Below, piece after piece: positions 1-7,778 of a DNA stretch of 64,000 nucleotides. The number at the start of each line of letters is the position of its first letter. The first letter of the stretch is position 1. Made by a program: the position numbers and the translations under genes. This DNA comes from Chloroflexota bacterium (GTDB lineage Bacteria > Chloroflexota > Limnocylindria > QHBO01). Where the stretch lies: NCBI GenBank assembly GCA_038040195.1, contig JBBPIR010000001.1:62001-126000 (forward strand). The letters run 5' to 3'. The notes beneath the pieces are model-generated. The model did not search any database. It was not told the origin of the DNA and saw only the letters and a list, made by a program, of their open reading frames with translations.

Positions 1-87
1 GCGCAGCGACTGACCGTCCTCGGCGAAGAGCTCGTCGAGCAGGGCTCGCCGGGTTGGATCGGCCAGGGCTCTGAACACCTCGTCCAT
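1..87 (-). CDS. ArsR-family transcriptional regulator, N-terminal part
   Basis: Reading leftward from ATG at 87 the peptide begins MDEVFRALADPTRRALLDEL, the first helices of an ArsR/SmtB winged helix, a metal- or stress-responsive DNA-binding repressor. Only 29 codons are in the window; the rest lies beyond its left edge. A GGGAG stretch lies just before the start on the other side of the junction. The transposon left end begins 15 bp upstream of this start codon, so the native promoter has probably been displaced. Family assignment rests on the ADPTRRALLDEL signature only. Confidence 0.75.
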   Translation of the reverse strand, partial: MDEVFRALADPTRRALLDELFAEDGQSLR

Positions 88-101
88 GCGGGAGACTATA
101 G

Positions 102-125
102 GTGACCGATTGGGGTAATTATCCC
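102..125 (+). repeat. Left terminal inverted repeat of the transposon
   Basis: Begins GTGACCGATTGGGGTAATTA and ends TCCC. It pairs with 3115-3138 with two mismatches. The inner 14 bases are themselves nearly palindromic. Confidence 0.75.
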
Positions 126-1229
126 GTGGGCGTAGGTACGCCCGAGGGCTATGCTGCGCCGTATGAAGCGGTCGCAACTGGCGTCCCGTGGGTCCGCGCA
201 GTCGGTGATCCGCCCATGCCGCTGAATGACCAGTATCCGAAGTCCGTCGTCTTTGTGGTCGGTTTGCGGAGAGATCCGGCCAGCGGTGCATTTGTGCAGA
301 CTGCTATTGGGACTGCCTTCTTCGTCGCTATCCCGACCGCTCTTCCAGATCGCGTTTGGGTTTACCTCGTGACGGCTGCACATGTCGTAGAGGCCGAGAC
401 TGAGACCTGGGTCCGTGTTCGCGCAAAGAATGGTCTGCTGCCACTCGTGCGGGTGCCGCAATGGACGATCCATCCCAAAGATGACGTGGCGGTCACGCTC
501 GTCGGTGGCGTGGCGAACGACCTCGACATGATTTGCGTCCAGGAGGCGATCTTCCTTGACGTGTGGCCGAGAAAACCCACCGTTGGTGATCGGGTGTATT
601 TCATTGGCCTGCTTGCCATGGCCGAAAGCATGGTTCAGGAAAACGTGCCTATGGTGCGGTCTGGAACCCTCGGCCGCATGTACCAAGAACGGGTGCCGCT
701 GCGCCATGGAGACGACAGAGTGACGTACCACCAGGCGCACCTGATCGACTGCCGGTCATACGGTGGATTCAGCGGGTCTCCGTGCTTTGTCCAATTCCAG
801 AGCACATTGGGCGAGGGGGAGAGACGTGGAGGCGTGTTCGTAGGCGGCGTCTCCCTTGTGCCTGAGACCGTCTGTCTCGGGCTGATAAGTGGTCATTGGG
901 ACGACATGGTCCGAGCCAAGGCTACCGGAGAAATGGCGAACGACGAGATCGCTCAAAACATCCGGTTCCCGATCAACACAGGCGTCGGGATCGTCACGCC
1001 GATAGAGAAGGTACGGGAGTGTTTGATGGACGAAAACCTCAAGGCTGCGCGGGACGCAGATGACGCTCAGTTGGTGGAGACAGCAGCTCGGGAGGAGAGG
1101 GAGAAGGCCGGCACTCCCGATACGACCGATGAACCCCCAGCAGGATTGACGAAGAGCGACTTCGAGGCCGCTCTACGGAAGGTCAGTCGGCGGAAGCCTT
1201 CGGATGAGGGCGCCAAGGAAGGGAGCTAG
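102..1229 (+). CDS. Trypsin-like serine peptidase, transposon cargo
   Basis: Predicted soluble serine protease of the trypsin/chymotrypsin fold, 375 aa from GTG at 102. The catalytic triad is readable: His94 in LVTAAHVV, Asp128 in HPKDDVAV and Ser224 in GGFSGSP. The C-terminal 60 residues are charged and probably disordered. No signal peptide is seen, so a cytoplasmic site is likely. The GTG at 102 is the first base of the terminal repeat and its GGAG box is in flanking DNA; ATG at 216, closer to the start of the fold, is a credible alternative start. Such proteases occur in several prokaryotic defence systems, but the substrate here is unknown. Confidence 0.8.
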   Translation: MTDWGNYPVGVGTPEGYAAPYEAVATGVPWVRAVGDPPMPLNDQYPKSVVFVVGLRRDPASGAFVQTAIGTAFFVAIPTALPDRVWVYLVTAAHVVEAETETWVRVRAKNGLLPLVRVPQWTIHPKDDVAVTLVGGVANDLDMICVQEAIFLDVWPRKPTVGDRVYFIGLLAMAESMVQENVPMVRSGTLGRMYQERVPLRHGDDRVTYHQAHLIDCRSYGGFSGSPCFVQFQSTLGEGERRGGVFVGGVSLVPETVCLGLISGHWDDMVRAKATGEMANDEIAQNIRFPINTGVGIVTPIEKVRECLMDENLKAARDADDAQLVETAAREEREKAGTPDTTDEPPAGLTKSDFEAALRKVSRRKPSDEGAKEGS

Positions 1230-1277
1230 ACGTCGGGCACCGTGCCTGCCATGACCCGGCTGACATGCGGTAGTGCA

Positions 1278-2012
1278 TCAGTTTGAGTCGATCTCCTGAT
1301 CACCTGCCGGCACAGCAACGGTCCAGCTAGGCGGCTTGCGTATGGCGCCGAACTTGTCCCGCAATTCACCGGGGAACTGGCAGGCGGTCAGCTGCGCTTC
1401 CGTGGTCTTTCGGAACATCCCGCGCGGAACTGCAGCCTTGAGTTCAGGGCTGTCATGCCGGGGTTCGTCACTCGGATAGCCCGCAGGTCGCTCGGGACGA
1501 AGAATGCCTATCGGCAGTCCGTATTCGCTTTGCACCCGCTCGACTGGCCAGGCTAGATCGCTGTCGTTCGAGATCACCCACGCATGCTCAAAATGCTTGG
1601 CGGCGGCATCAATGACTAGTGCCGTCGCAAGGTTCACGTCTGAACCCTTCTCCTCCTTGCGCCACACCTTGACCCAATGATTCGATGGGTTTGGCATGTG
1701 CGGGTTCGGCGCGTAAGGCGGATCTACACGCTGTTGTTTCTTGGGCCGGAACCGGAAGAATCCCTTCTTGACTTCCACGTTGGGCAAGGTTCCGAGGGCT
1801 CGAAGGTACTCGCGTTGCCGATAGGTCGTTGCAGGATCGGCGGGCAATCCAGGGACATCAGCGGTGAAGTACCAAATCTTCTCGATCACGAATTGGGGAA
1901 AGGCGCGTGCGCACAGTGCCGAGAGGTCCAGCCATTTGTAGGGCGTCCCCTGCAAGGCTCCGTAGTAGAGGTTGAGGCCATCCACGTAGACGAAGGCTCG
2001 GAGTCGCGGCAT
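1278..2012 (-). CDS. NYN-domain (PIN-like) nuclease protein, transposon cargo
   Basis: A 244-aa protein with the NYN/LabA-type fold related to PIN RNases. The N-terminus carries VYVDGLNLY (Asp11, Asn14). Further acidic residues expected to bind metal are Asp125 (KGSDVNLA) and Asp150 and Asp152 (VISNDSDLAWP). The start ATG at 2012 has a strong GGGAGGAG box 9 nt upstream. It lies between the protease and the transposase, converging with the protease gene, so it is cargo. RNA cleavage is the family expectation; the target is not known. The last ~40 residues fall outside the recognised domain. Confidence 0.85.
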   Translation of the reverse strand: MPRLRAFVYVDGLNLYYGALQGTPYKWLDLSALCARAFPQFVIEKIWYFTADVPGLPADPATTYRQREYLRALGTLPNVEVKKGFFRFRPKKQQRVDPPYAPNPHMPNPSNHWVKVWRKEEKGSDVNLATALVIDAAAKHFEHAWVISNDSDLAWPVERVQSEYGLPIGILRPERPAGYPSDEPRHDSPELKAAVPRGMFRKTTEAQLTACQFPGELRDKFGAIRKPPSWTVAVPAGDQEIDSN

Positions 2013-2092
2013 CGCAAAGTACTCCTCCCGCCGCTTGACAACTTCGGCTATCGTAAACGTACTAACTCAGCCGCTACGGTTGCTGGGGCGAG

Positions 2093-2118
2093 GAGGCTGT
2101 CGAAAGACGGCCTCTTTT
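2093..2118 (+). terminator. Hairpin with T tract inside the transposon
   Basis: A 9-bp stem (one G-T pair) with a GAAA loop is followed by TTTT on the plus strand, between the NYN start and the transposase stop. It is oriented against the transposase reading direction, so it could shield cargo from outside transcription. Confidence 0.5.
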
Positions 2119-2152
2119 GTTGCCCGGAACCTAGTCGAGCAGCGCCGCGATC

Positions 2153-3061
2153 CTAGTCGGTGGTTGCCTTCACAATCTGACGAAGGAACGTCTCGAACAT
2201 CGGCTGAACGTCCATCCGGTGGTTGTAGCGGAAGCCGAATTCGTCCAGGTACATCTGCAGGTACTTCTCGGAAACGTTGTGGTACGTGCCGCTGATCCCG
2301 CGCTTCACGAGCGACCAGAAGCCTTCGATGGTGTTGGTGTGGACATTGCCAAAGACGTAGACCTTGCGGGCATGATGGATGCGGCGGTGGAGGTAGCCGT
2401 GGGCGTACAGCCGCGAGTAGTGCGCGGCTTCATCGGTGAACACCATCGCGGACGGCAGGACGTGCTCAACCACGTTGCCAGCCAGCGGGGAGGTCGGATT
2501 GACGACCGCCCGAACACGTCCGCCGCGCTCGACCATCCCCTGAACTGTGACCTTCTTGGCCTGCCAGTCCCGCATGGCCTTCGAATGGTCCGAGGTGTGC
2601 TTCCGAGGCTTTCCGCCGATGTAGGTCTCGTCAACCTCAACCGTACCGTCAAGGTTCGTCACCTCTTCTGCAAGCAGCTCTCGAATCTGGTGGAACATCC
2701 GCCACGCCGTTTTGTAGGTGACGCCCAGGTCGCGCTCAATGGCCTTTGCGGAGATTCCACATCGCGTCGAGGCCATGAGGAAGATGGCCCGGAACCAGAG
2801 ACGCAACGGCGTCCGCGATCCGTGGAAGATCGTTCCAGCGGTCGGATGCTCATGGTGGCCGCAGCGGTCGCATGAGTAGGACGGTCGGCTACGAACCCGA
2901 TGATGCTTCGTCACCGCATCGCACACCTTGCAGTAGATGCCGTCCGGGTAGAGGTACTCACGCAGCCAGTCGAGGCATGCTTCGTCGGTCGGGAAATCTC
3001 GCTCAAAGTCGAGGATCGTGTACCGCTCCATTGGACTCTTGGGCTGCTTTCGGTAGGTCAT
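2153..3061 (-). CDS. IS1595-family transposase
   Basis: A 302-aa DDE transposase. An N-terminal zinc ribbon uses Cys44/Cys47 and Cys64/Cys67. A helix-turn-helix-like stretch follows at about 100-130. The DDE core is intact: Asp144 in VEVDETYIGG, Asp210 in VFTDEAAHY and the acidic Glu246 in NTIEGFWSLVKRG. The length matches the family. It reads away from the right terminal repeat, whose inner end is 54 bp before its ATG. All catalytic residues are present, so the element may still be active. Confidence 0.93.
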   Translation of the reverse strand: MTYRKQPKSPMERYTILDFERDFPTDEACLDWLREYLYPDGIYCKVCDAVTKHHRVRSRPSYSCDRCGHHEHPTAGTIFHGSRTPLRLWFRAIFLMASTRCGISAKAIERDLGVTYKTAWRMFHQIRELLAEEVTNLDGTVEVDETYIGGKPRKHTSDHSKAMRDWQAKKVTVQGMVERGGRVRAVVNPTSPLAGNVVEHVLPSAMVFTDEAAHYSRLYAHGYLHRRIHHARKVYVFGNVHTNTIEGFWSLVKRGISGTYHNVSEKYLQMYLDEFGFRYNHRMDVQPMFETFLRQIVKATTD

Positions 3062-3114
3062 GTACCTACTTTAGTGACCTATCGTGACAACTGTCTGTCG
3101 CAACCTACACCGAG

Positions 3115-3138
3115 GGGATAATTACCCCGATTGGTCAC
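3115..3138 (-). repeat. Right terminal inverted repeat of the transposon
   Basis: Contains GGGATAATTACCCC followed by GATTGGTCAC. It is the reverse complement of 102-125 with two mismatches. Confidence 0.75.
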
Positions 3139-3217
3139 ATGTAAAGCCCTAGCCCGCCTTCGGCCCGTGGCGGCCATCCACGTCCGACTAGCACCAGCGC
3201 GAGCCGGTATGGGTTCT

Positions 3218-3273
3218 GTGTCACAGGCTTTCGTGACATCGTGCAGCGCGATAGCACGAAGTGCTGTGATAGG
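3218..3273 (-). repeat. Intergenic hairpin repeat, copy 1 (inverted orientation)
   Basis: A ~55-bp extended palindrome: outer arms TGTCACAG and CTGTGATA, inner arms TTCGTG and CACGAA, core GCGCGATAGC. It is the same family as the five copies at 22.1, 27.6, 30.5, 34.2 and 37.7 kb but in the opposite orientation. It lies between the transposon and hicA. Confidence 0.8.
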
Positions 3274-3338
3274 GCGCCTTAGGCTCCCCCAATCGGCGAG
3301 TCATCCACGGGTAATGGCATGGGCTGGATGGTGGCCCG

Positions 3339-3539
3339 ATGCCCAAGGTCCGCGACGCGATCCGCCTCGTGGAGTCAGAAGGGTGGTTCTGGGTGCGAAC
3401 CCGCGGAAGCCACCGACACTATCGGCACCCGTTCCGGCGTGGCCTGGTCACGATCGCCGGGAAGGAAAGCCAACAACTGCCGATCTCGACGTGGCGCAGT
3501 ATTCTCAAGCAGGCTGGGATCGATCCCAAGGAGCGATAG
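3339..3539 (+). CDS. hicA: HicA-type mRNA interferase toxin
   Basis: A 66-aa dsRBD-like toxin of the HicA family, which cleaves mRNA. Hallmarks are the KVRDAIRLVESEGW start and the catalytic His25 in RGSHRHYRHP, with the typical PISTWRSILKQAGI C-terminus. Its stop codon directly abuts the ATG of hicB, giving a toxin-first operon as usual for HicAB. The 200 bp upstream hold a hairpin repeat and no clear promoter. Confidence 0.92.
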   Translation: MPKVRDAIRLVESEGWFWVRTRGSHRHYRHPFRRGLVTIAGKESQQLPISTWRSILKQAGIDPKER

Positions 3540-3749
3540 ATGCGATACGCAGTCGTATTCGAGAAGAGTGGCAACGGGTACGCGGCCTATGTGCCGGATT
3601 TGCCCGGCTGCATCGCGGCCGCCCGCACACGCCGCGAGGTCGAGACGCTGATCGAGTCGGCGATTCGCGAGCACCTGGAGTTGATGCGTGAGGGCGGCGA
3701 CCCCATTCCGTCGCCGACGACCTGGACCGACCTCGTTGAGGTTGCCTAG
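3540..3749 (+). CDS. hicB: HicB-type antitoxin, minimal form
   Basis: A 69-aa protein with the partial RNase H fold of HicB antitoxins: MRYAVVFEKSGNGYAAYVPDLPGC is the typical first strand and loop. It should bind and inhibit HicA. No ribbon-helix-helix or HTH DNA-binding tail follows, so it may not autoregulate in the usual way or may act with another regulator. It starts at the base after the hicA stop. Confidence 0.9.
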   Translation: MRYAVVFEKSGNGYAAYVPDLPGCIAAARTRREVETLIESAIREHLELMREGGDPIPSPTTWTDLVEVA

Positions 3750-3793
3750 CCCAACGGCACCTAGCCCCTAAGCCAATCACGAGGGCCGACCCA

Positions 3794-4549
3794 TTGAGAC
3801 TCTTCGGGCCGACGAGCATCGACAAGCTCGAGTCCAAGCGAGGCGTCGCCGCCTTGGTCGAGGCGCTTCAGGGGGCTGACCCCGAGCGTGCCCGGGAGGC
3901 CGCCGCAGCACTGGGTCGGCTCGGTGACCCGGCGGCGGGTCTGGCACTGATCAACGCCCTCACGGACGCGGGACTCCGAGATGCGGCTGCCGCGGCACTG
4001 GTGGCGATGGGGTCGAAGGTGGTGGACATCCTGGTGATGACCCTCCGCCAGGCGCATCCCGACGTTCGAGATGCCTCGGCGAATTCGGGCGTCCGAGTCG
4101 CGATCGCCGGGGTCCTGGGCCATGCGGGCGACCAGCGGGCCGTGGAGCCCCTGATCACCGCCCTCGACGACGTCCCGGAGGTGGGGCTGGCCGCTGCGGA
4201 GGCGCTGGGCAAGCTGAAGGATCCCCGAGCGCTGGAACCGCTCAGTCGCCTGGCGGTGCCGTTTGGCATCACCGCCGTGGAAGCGCTGGGCAACCTGGGC
4301 GATCAGCGGGGCACAGCTGTGGTGGTCGATTGGGTCATGCCCGACGGGCCTGACGGGTTGGTTCGCAGCGACCCCGACGAGGCCGCGGCGGCCATCCGGG
4401 CCCTGGGCCAGCTCGGCCCGGCCGATCTCGTGATGCCCGTCATCGACCGGATCAGCAGCCACTTCCCGGGCCAGGGGACGCCGTATGGCGACGTGATTCA
4501 CGACGCGATGCGGGAAGCTGAGGCGTCGCTGGGCGCATCGGTCCAGTAG
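3794..4549 (+). CDS. HEAT-repeat protein
   Basis: A 251-aa soluble alpha-solenoid of HEAT/PBS-lyase-like repeats, seen as recurring AALGRLGDP, EALGKLKDP and EALGNLGDQ helices about 30 residues apart. Such proteins are scaffolds without catalysis of their own. The start is TTG at 3794 after GAGG. The stop at 4549 directly abuts the GTG of the downstream adenylate cyclase, so the two are almost surely cotranscribed and translationally coupled. A role in assembling or regulating the cyclase is inferred from this alone. Confidence 0.8.
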   Translation: MRLFGPTSIDKLESKRGVAALVEALQGADPERAREAAAALGRLGDPAAGLALINALTDAGLRDAAAAALVAMGSKVVDILVMTLRQAHPDVRDASANSGVRVAIAGVLGHAGDQRAVEPLITALDDVPEVGLAAAEALGKLKDPRALEPLSRLAVPFGITAVEALGNLGDQRGTAVVVDWVMPDGPDGLVRSDPDEAAAAIRALGQLGPADLVMPVIDRISSHFPGQGTPYGDVIHDAMREAEASLGASVQ

Positions 4550-5755
4550 GTGAAAGCCTCGACGCTGACGCGCGCGGTCTCGCTGGCCGACGACCCGGCC
4601 GACGATGACGACCTGCGCCTCCGCAAGCGGGTCGGCATCGCCATCGGTTACGTGGCCATCGCAACCTCTCTCGTCCGTCTGGTGGCCCTGGCCGCCGTGG
4701 GCGAGGACAACCCGGTGATCTGGGGCGTATCGGTCGGCTTCGTCACAGTCATGGCGGCCAACCTGGCCTTCGTCGCCCGCACTCGGCGGTTCACCGCCTA
4801 CATCTACGTTCTGCTGGTCTTCGCCGCGGTGGCCGGGGTGATCGGGAGTCTGGCCCTGGGCGGCCTGGTGGCGTCCAGCGCGTCGATCGTGTGGGGGATG
4901 CTGCTCCCCATTGCCGCGCTAATGTTCCTGGGGCCGCGCCGGGCCATCCCCGTCTTCGCGCTGTACGGCGCCATGCTGTTGACGGTCATCGTCCTGGATC
5001 CGCTGGTGGCCAACCGGGCCGAGCCGCCGCCCTACCCGATCCGCCTGGCGCTACACGGCTTCAACCTGTTCGGGGTGGGGCTGATCGTGTTCCTGCTGCT
5101 GCGCTCCATGGACCTCCGCCGTCGCGCCGCCCAGGCCCGATCCGAGGAGCTGCTGACCAACGCCATTCCCTCCGGGATCGCGACGCGGCTGCGCCGCGGC
5201 GAGCAGCGGATCGCCGACGTCTACCCCGAAACCACGGTCCTGTTCGCCGACCTGGTCGGCTTCACTCCCTGGGCTGAACGAACCGATGCGGACCGCGTGG
5301 TCGACGTCCTGGACCGCCTCTTCAGTCGCTTCGACGAGCTGGCCATGGCCTCCGGGGTCGAGAAGGTCAAGACCATCGGCGATGCCTACATGGCGGTGGC
5401 CGGTGCGCCCGAAGCTCGAATAGACCACGCCGATGCCGCTCTGGCACTGGCCCAGGCGATGCTGGGTGCCGCGCGCGAAGTGCTGGCAGAAGACGAGGTC
5501 CCACTCGAGCTCCGCATCGGTCTGGCATCAGGATCAGTCGTAGCTGGTGTCATCGGTCAGCGCCGGCTCCTGTTCGACCTGTGGGGCGACACCGTCAACA
5601 CGGCCTCGCGGATGGAGTCGGCCGGCGTGCCGGGGCGCGTCCAGGTGGCGCCATCCACGTGGGAGATCCTCCGCGACCGCTATCGGTTCGAGCCACGTGA
5701 AGGCGTTGAGGTCAAGGGCAAGGGCCGCATGACCACCTACCTGTTGGTGGACTAG
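4550..5755 (+). CDS. Membrane class III adenylate cyclase
   Basis: A 401-aa cyclase making cAMP from ATP. The first ~180 residues hold about six membrane helices, then a short coiled linker and the catalytic domain. Visible are the metal site in LFADLVGFTPWAE (near 232), the substrate Lys and second metal Asp in EKVKTIGDAYMAVAG (near 275), and the Asp/Asn/Arg set in LWGDTVNTASRMES (near 347). The Lys-Asp pair predicts ATP rather than GTP. GTG start directly after the HEAT gene stop. Confidence 0.92.
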   Translation: MKASTLTRAVSLADDPADDDDLRLRKRVGIAIGYVAIATSLVRLVALAAVGEDNPVIWGVSVGFVTVMAANLAFVARTRRFTAYIYVLLVFAAVAGVIGSLALGGLVASSASIVWGMLLPIAALMFLGPRRAIPVFALYGAMLLTVIVLDPLVANRAEPPPYPIRLALHGFNLFGVGLIVFLLLRSMDLRRRAAQARSEELLTNAIPSGIATRLRRGEQRIADVYPETTVLFADLVGFTPWAERTDADRVVDVLDRLFSRFDELAMASGVEKVKTIGDAYMAVAGAPEARIDHADAALALAQAMLGAAREVLAEDEVPLELRIGLASGSVVAGVIGQRRLLFDLWGDTVNTASRMESAGVPGRVQVAPSTWEILRDRYRFEPREGVEVKGKGRMTTYLLVD

Positions 5756-5765
5756 CGACCCAATG

Positions 5766-5794
5766 TTGACAGGTTCGGTAGGAATCCATACCAT
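5766..5794 (+). promoter_or_regulatory. Promoter of the vapBC-type operon, leaderless
   Basis: TTGACA at 5766-5771, a 17-bp spacer and TACCAT at 5789-5794, ending 6 nt before the ATG at 5801. The start point would fall on the start codon, so the mRNA is predicted leaderless. Confidence 0.75.
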
Positions 5795-5800
5795 TCGGGT

Positions 5801-6022
5801 ATGAAAGCCATCGTTTCCGAGAAGGGTCAGGTGACCATTCCCAAGCCCCTGCGTGCGCGCCTCGGAATCAAGCCCGGCGCGGTGCTCGATTTCGAAGCCG
5901 AGGGCGGGACGTTGGTCGCCCGCAAGTCCCAGACGCTGGACCCGGTCGATGCAGCGTGGGGCATCCTGAACCTCCCCGAATCGGTAGACGCCTTCCTCGA
6001 GCGTACGCGCGGCCGCGGATGA
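5801..6022 (+). CDS. AbrB/MazE-family antitoxin
   Basis: A 73-aa swapped-hairpin DNA-binding antitoxin: KAIVSEKGQVTIPKPLRARL is the classic AbrB start, followed by GIKPGAVLDFE. It should bind its own promoter and neutralise the PIN toxin through its C-terminal tail. Its stop overlaps the toxin start (ATGA). No ribosome-binding site is present; the promoter places it on a leaderless transcript. Confidence 0.92.
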   Translation: MKAIVSEKGQVTIPKPLRARLGIKPGAVLDFEAEGGTLVARKSQTLDPVDAAWGILNLPESVDAFLERTRGRG

Positions 6023-6444
6023 TCACGGCCGTCGACACCAACGTCTTGCTGGATGTCTTTGCCGCCGACCCGCACTTTGGACCGTCCTCCCGGGATGCCC
6101 TGCGGCGGTGCCTGGCGGAGGGAAGCCTGATCGCGTGCGACGTGGTGTGGGCAGAGGTGGCGGCTGCGTTCGAGAATCCGGAAGCCGCCGCCGGTGCCCT
6201 GGATGGGCTCGAGGTGGGTTATGACGGCGTCGATCGCGACGCGGCGCTGAAAGCAGGGGCGGCTTGGCGCCGCTATCGGACGAAAGGCGGGACCCGTCGC
6301 CGGATCGTGCCCGACCTGATCATCGGTGCCCATGCCGCGGCTCGTGCGGAGCGGTTGCTTACCCGCGACCGCGGGTTCTATCGGTCCTCGTTCGCCAAAC
6401 TCACGATTCTCGATCCCAGGTATCGGTCCCCTACTCGCGACTGA
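6019..6444 (+). CDS. VapC-type PIN-domain RNase toxin
   Basis: A 141-aa PIN toxin starting at ATG 6019, which overlaps the antitoxin stop. The acidic catalytic set is visible: Asp in ITAVDTNVLLD, Glu in WAEVAAAF, Asp in VPDLIIGAHA and Asp in TRDRGFY. Family members cleave tRNA or rRNA sites; the target is not predictable here. The operon order antitoxin-toxin is standard for vapBC. Confidence 0.92.
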   Translation: MITAVDTNVLLDVFAADPHFGPSSRDALRRCLAEGSLIACDVVWAEVAAAFENPEAAAGALDGLEVGYDGVDRDAALKAGAAWRRYRTKGGTRRRIVPDLIIGAHAAARAERLLTRDRGFYRSSFAKLTILDPRYRSPTRD

Positions 6445-6454
6445 TCGGCGCCGC

Positions 6455-6460
6455 TACAGT
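6455..6460 (+). promoter_or_regulatory. -10 element before the HTH-cyclase gene
   Basis: TACAGT ends 6 nt before the GTG at 6467, the leaderless spacing seen repeatedly in this window. The -35 is not obvious. Confidence 0.5.
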
Positions 6461-6466
6461 ACGGCC

Positions 6467-7669
6467 GTGGGCGATTACTCCCGTCAGGAAGCCGCGGAGC
6501 GGGCCGGGATCAGCCTCGAGGAGCTGAACCAGCTGGTCGAGCTGGGCATCCTGACCCCCCGCGAGGGGGATCGGCTCACCTCCGGAGACGTTCGCAAGGC
6601 AGGGCTGGTGCGGAGCCTGGGGGCGACGGGCGTGCCCCTGGAGGGCATCGGTGCTGCCGTGCGGAGCGGGACCTTCCCCCTCGAGTTCATGGACTCCCCC
6701 GCCTACGAGCGCTTCTCGGTGCTCAGCAGCGAGACCTTCCGGGAGGTCAGCCAGCGGACCGGGATCCCGGTCGATTTTCTGATGGTCATCCGGGAAGCGG
6801 CGGGCTCCGCGCAGCCGAGCCCCGATGACCGCGTCCGCGAGGCCGAGCTGGCCGTCCTCCCGCTTGGCGAGCTCTTCCTGGGCGCAGGGTTACGTCCCGT
6901 GGCCGTCGAGCGCGTCCTGCGTGTGTACGGTGAGAGCCTGCGTCGAATTGCCGAAGTGGAAGCCGACTTTTGGCGGACCGAGGTCATCATGCCGCTGCTC
7001 GCCGCGGGCAGTTTGGCGACCGATGTCACCCAAGGCAAACTCGCCGAGGAGTTTTCGGCTCGTGCCGACGATGCGGTATTGGCGCTCCTTCACCTCCACC
7101 AGACCCATGCCTGGACCGCCAACATCATCGCCGGCTTCGAGCTGGTCATGGACCAGGCTGGGCTCCATCGCCGCCTCGAGCGGCCGCCGGCGATGTGCTT
7201 CCTCGACCTCACCGGCTACACCCGTCTGACCGCCGAACGCGGCGACGAGGCCGCCGCCCAGCTGGCGACCGACCTCAGCCGGCTCGTGCAGCGGACATCG
7301 GTCCAGCACGGCGGGAAGCCGGTGAAATGGCTCGGCGACGGGGTGATGTTCTACTTCCCCGACCCCGGCCCGGGTGTGGTGGCCGCGCTCGAGATGGCGG
7401 AGGGCGTGACAAACGCGGAGCTGCCGCCGGCGCACGTGGGCCTGCATGCCGGCCCGGTGGTGTTCCAGGAGGGCGACTACTTCGGGCAGACCGTGAACGT
7501 CGCCTCCCGGATCGCCGAGTACGCCCGACCGGGGGAGGTGCTCGTCAGCCAGGCCGTGGTGGACGCCGCTTCCGGGGCACCGGTGGCGTTCACCGACATC
7601 GGCGAGGTGGAGCTCAAGGGCGTGTCCGGCGCCGTCCACCTCCACGCCGCCCATCGCGGGGGCTCCTGA
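6467..7669 (+). CDS. Cytoplasmic class III nucleotide cyclase with N-terminal HTH-like domain
   Basis: A 400-aa protein. The N-terminus (YSRQEAAERAGISLEELNQL, then LTSGDVRKAGLVRSLGATGV) looks like a MerR-type winged helix, followed by a long helical region and a cyclase domain: FLDLTGYTRLTAE, KPVKWLGDGVMFYF (Lys and Asp) and GQTVNVASRI. No membrane helix. The layout resembles the autoinhibitory regulatory domain of mycobacterial Rv1264-type cyclases. A -10 box 6 nt upstream fixes the GTG at 6467. Whether it binds DNA is unknown. Confidence 0.85.
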   Translation: MGDYSRQEAAERAGISLEELNQLVELGILTPREGDRLTSGDVRKAGLVRSLGATGVPLEGIGAAVRSGTFPLEFMDSPAYERFSVLSSETFREVSQRTGIPVDFLMVIREAAGSAQPSPDDRVREAELAVLPLGELFLGAGLRPVAVERVLRVYGESLRRIAEVEADFWRTEVIMPLLAAGSLATDVTQGKLAEEFSARADDAVLALLHLHQTHAWTANIIAGFELVMDQAGLHRRLERPPAMCFLDLTGYTRLTAERGDEAAAQLATDLSRLVQRTSVQHGGKPVKWLGDGVMFYFPDPGPGVVAALEMAEGVTNAELPPAHVGLHAGPVVFQEGDYFGQTVNVASRIAEYARPGEVLVSQAVVDAASGAPVAFTDIGEVELKGVSGAVHLHAAHRGGS

Positions 7670-7778
7670 CCGGTCAGACCTCGACCAGATCCCGACGATT
7701 GTCGGATTCCGGCATGCCCGCCCGTTGTCAGTAGTAGCAGGAGCTTCAACTACGCTGCCTGTGCCGGAGGACGTCGCA

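Larger units (their letters stand above)
102..3138. mobile_element. IS1595-type transposon with protease and NYN cargo
   Basis: The element is bounded by 24-bp inverted repeats at 102-125 and 3115-3138, which agree at 22 of 24 positions and share the core GGGGTAATTATCCC. Inside are an IS1595 transposase next to the right end and two genes with no transposition role: a trypsin-like protease and a NYN nuclease. Base use inside looks less GC-rich than in the flanks. No exact target duplication is visible: the 8 bp outside each end agree at 5 of 8 positions, which suggests an old insertion or misjudged ends. Confidence 0.75.

Noticed and set aside
94-3146. 8-bp target-site duplication of the transposon
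   Set aside because: The flanks GACTATAG and ATGTAAAG agree at only 5 of 8 positions, not enough to call a duplication.
7725-7778. Upstream TTG start for the first ECF sigma gene
   Set aside because: A TACGCT box at 7751-7756 lies inside this extension and a GGAGG box points to TTG 7779.
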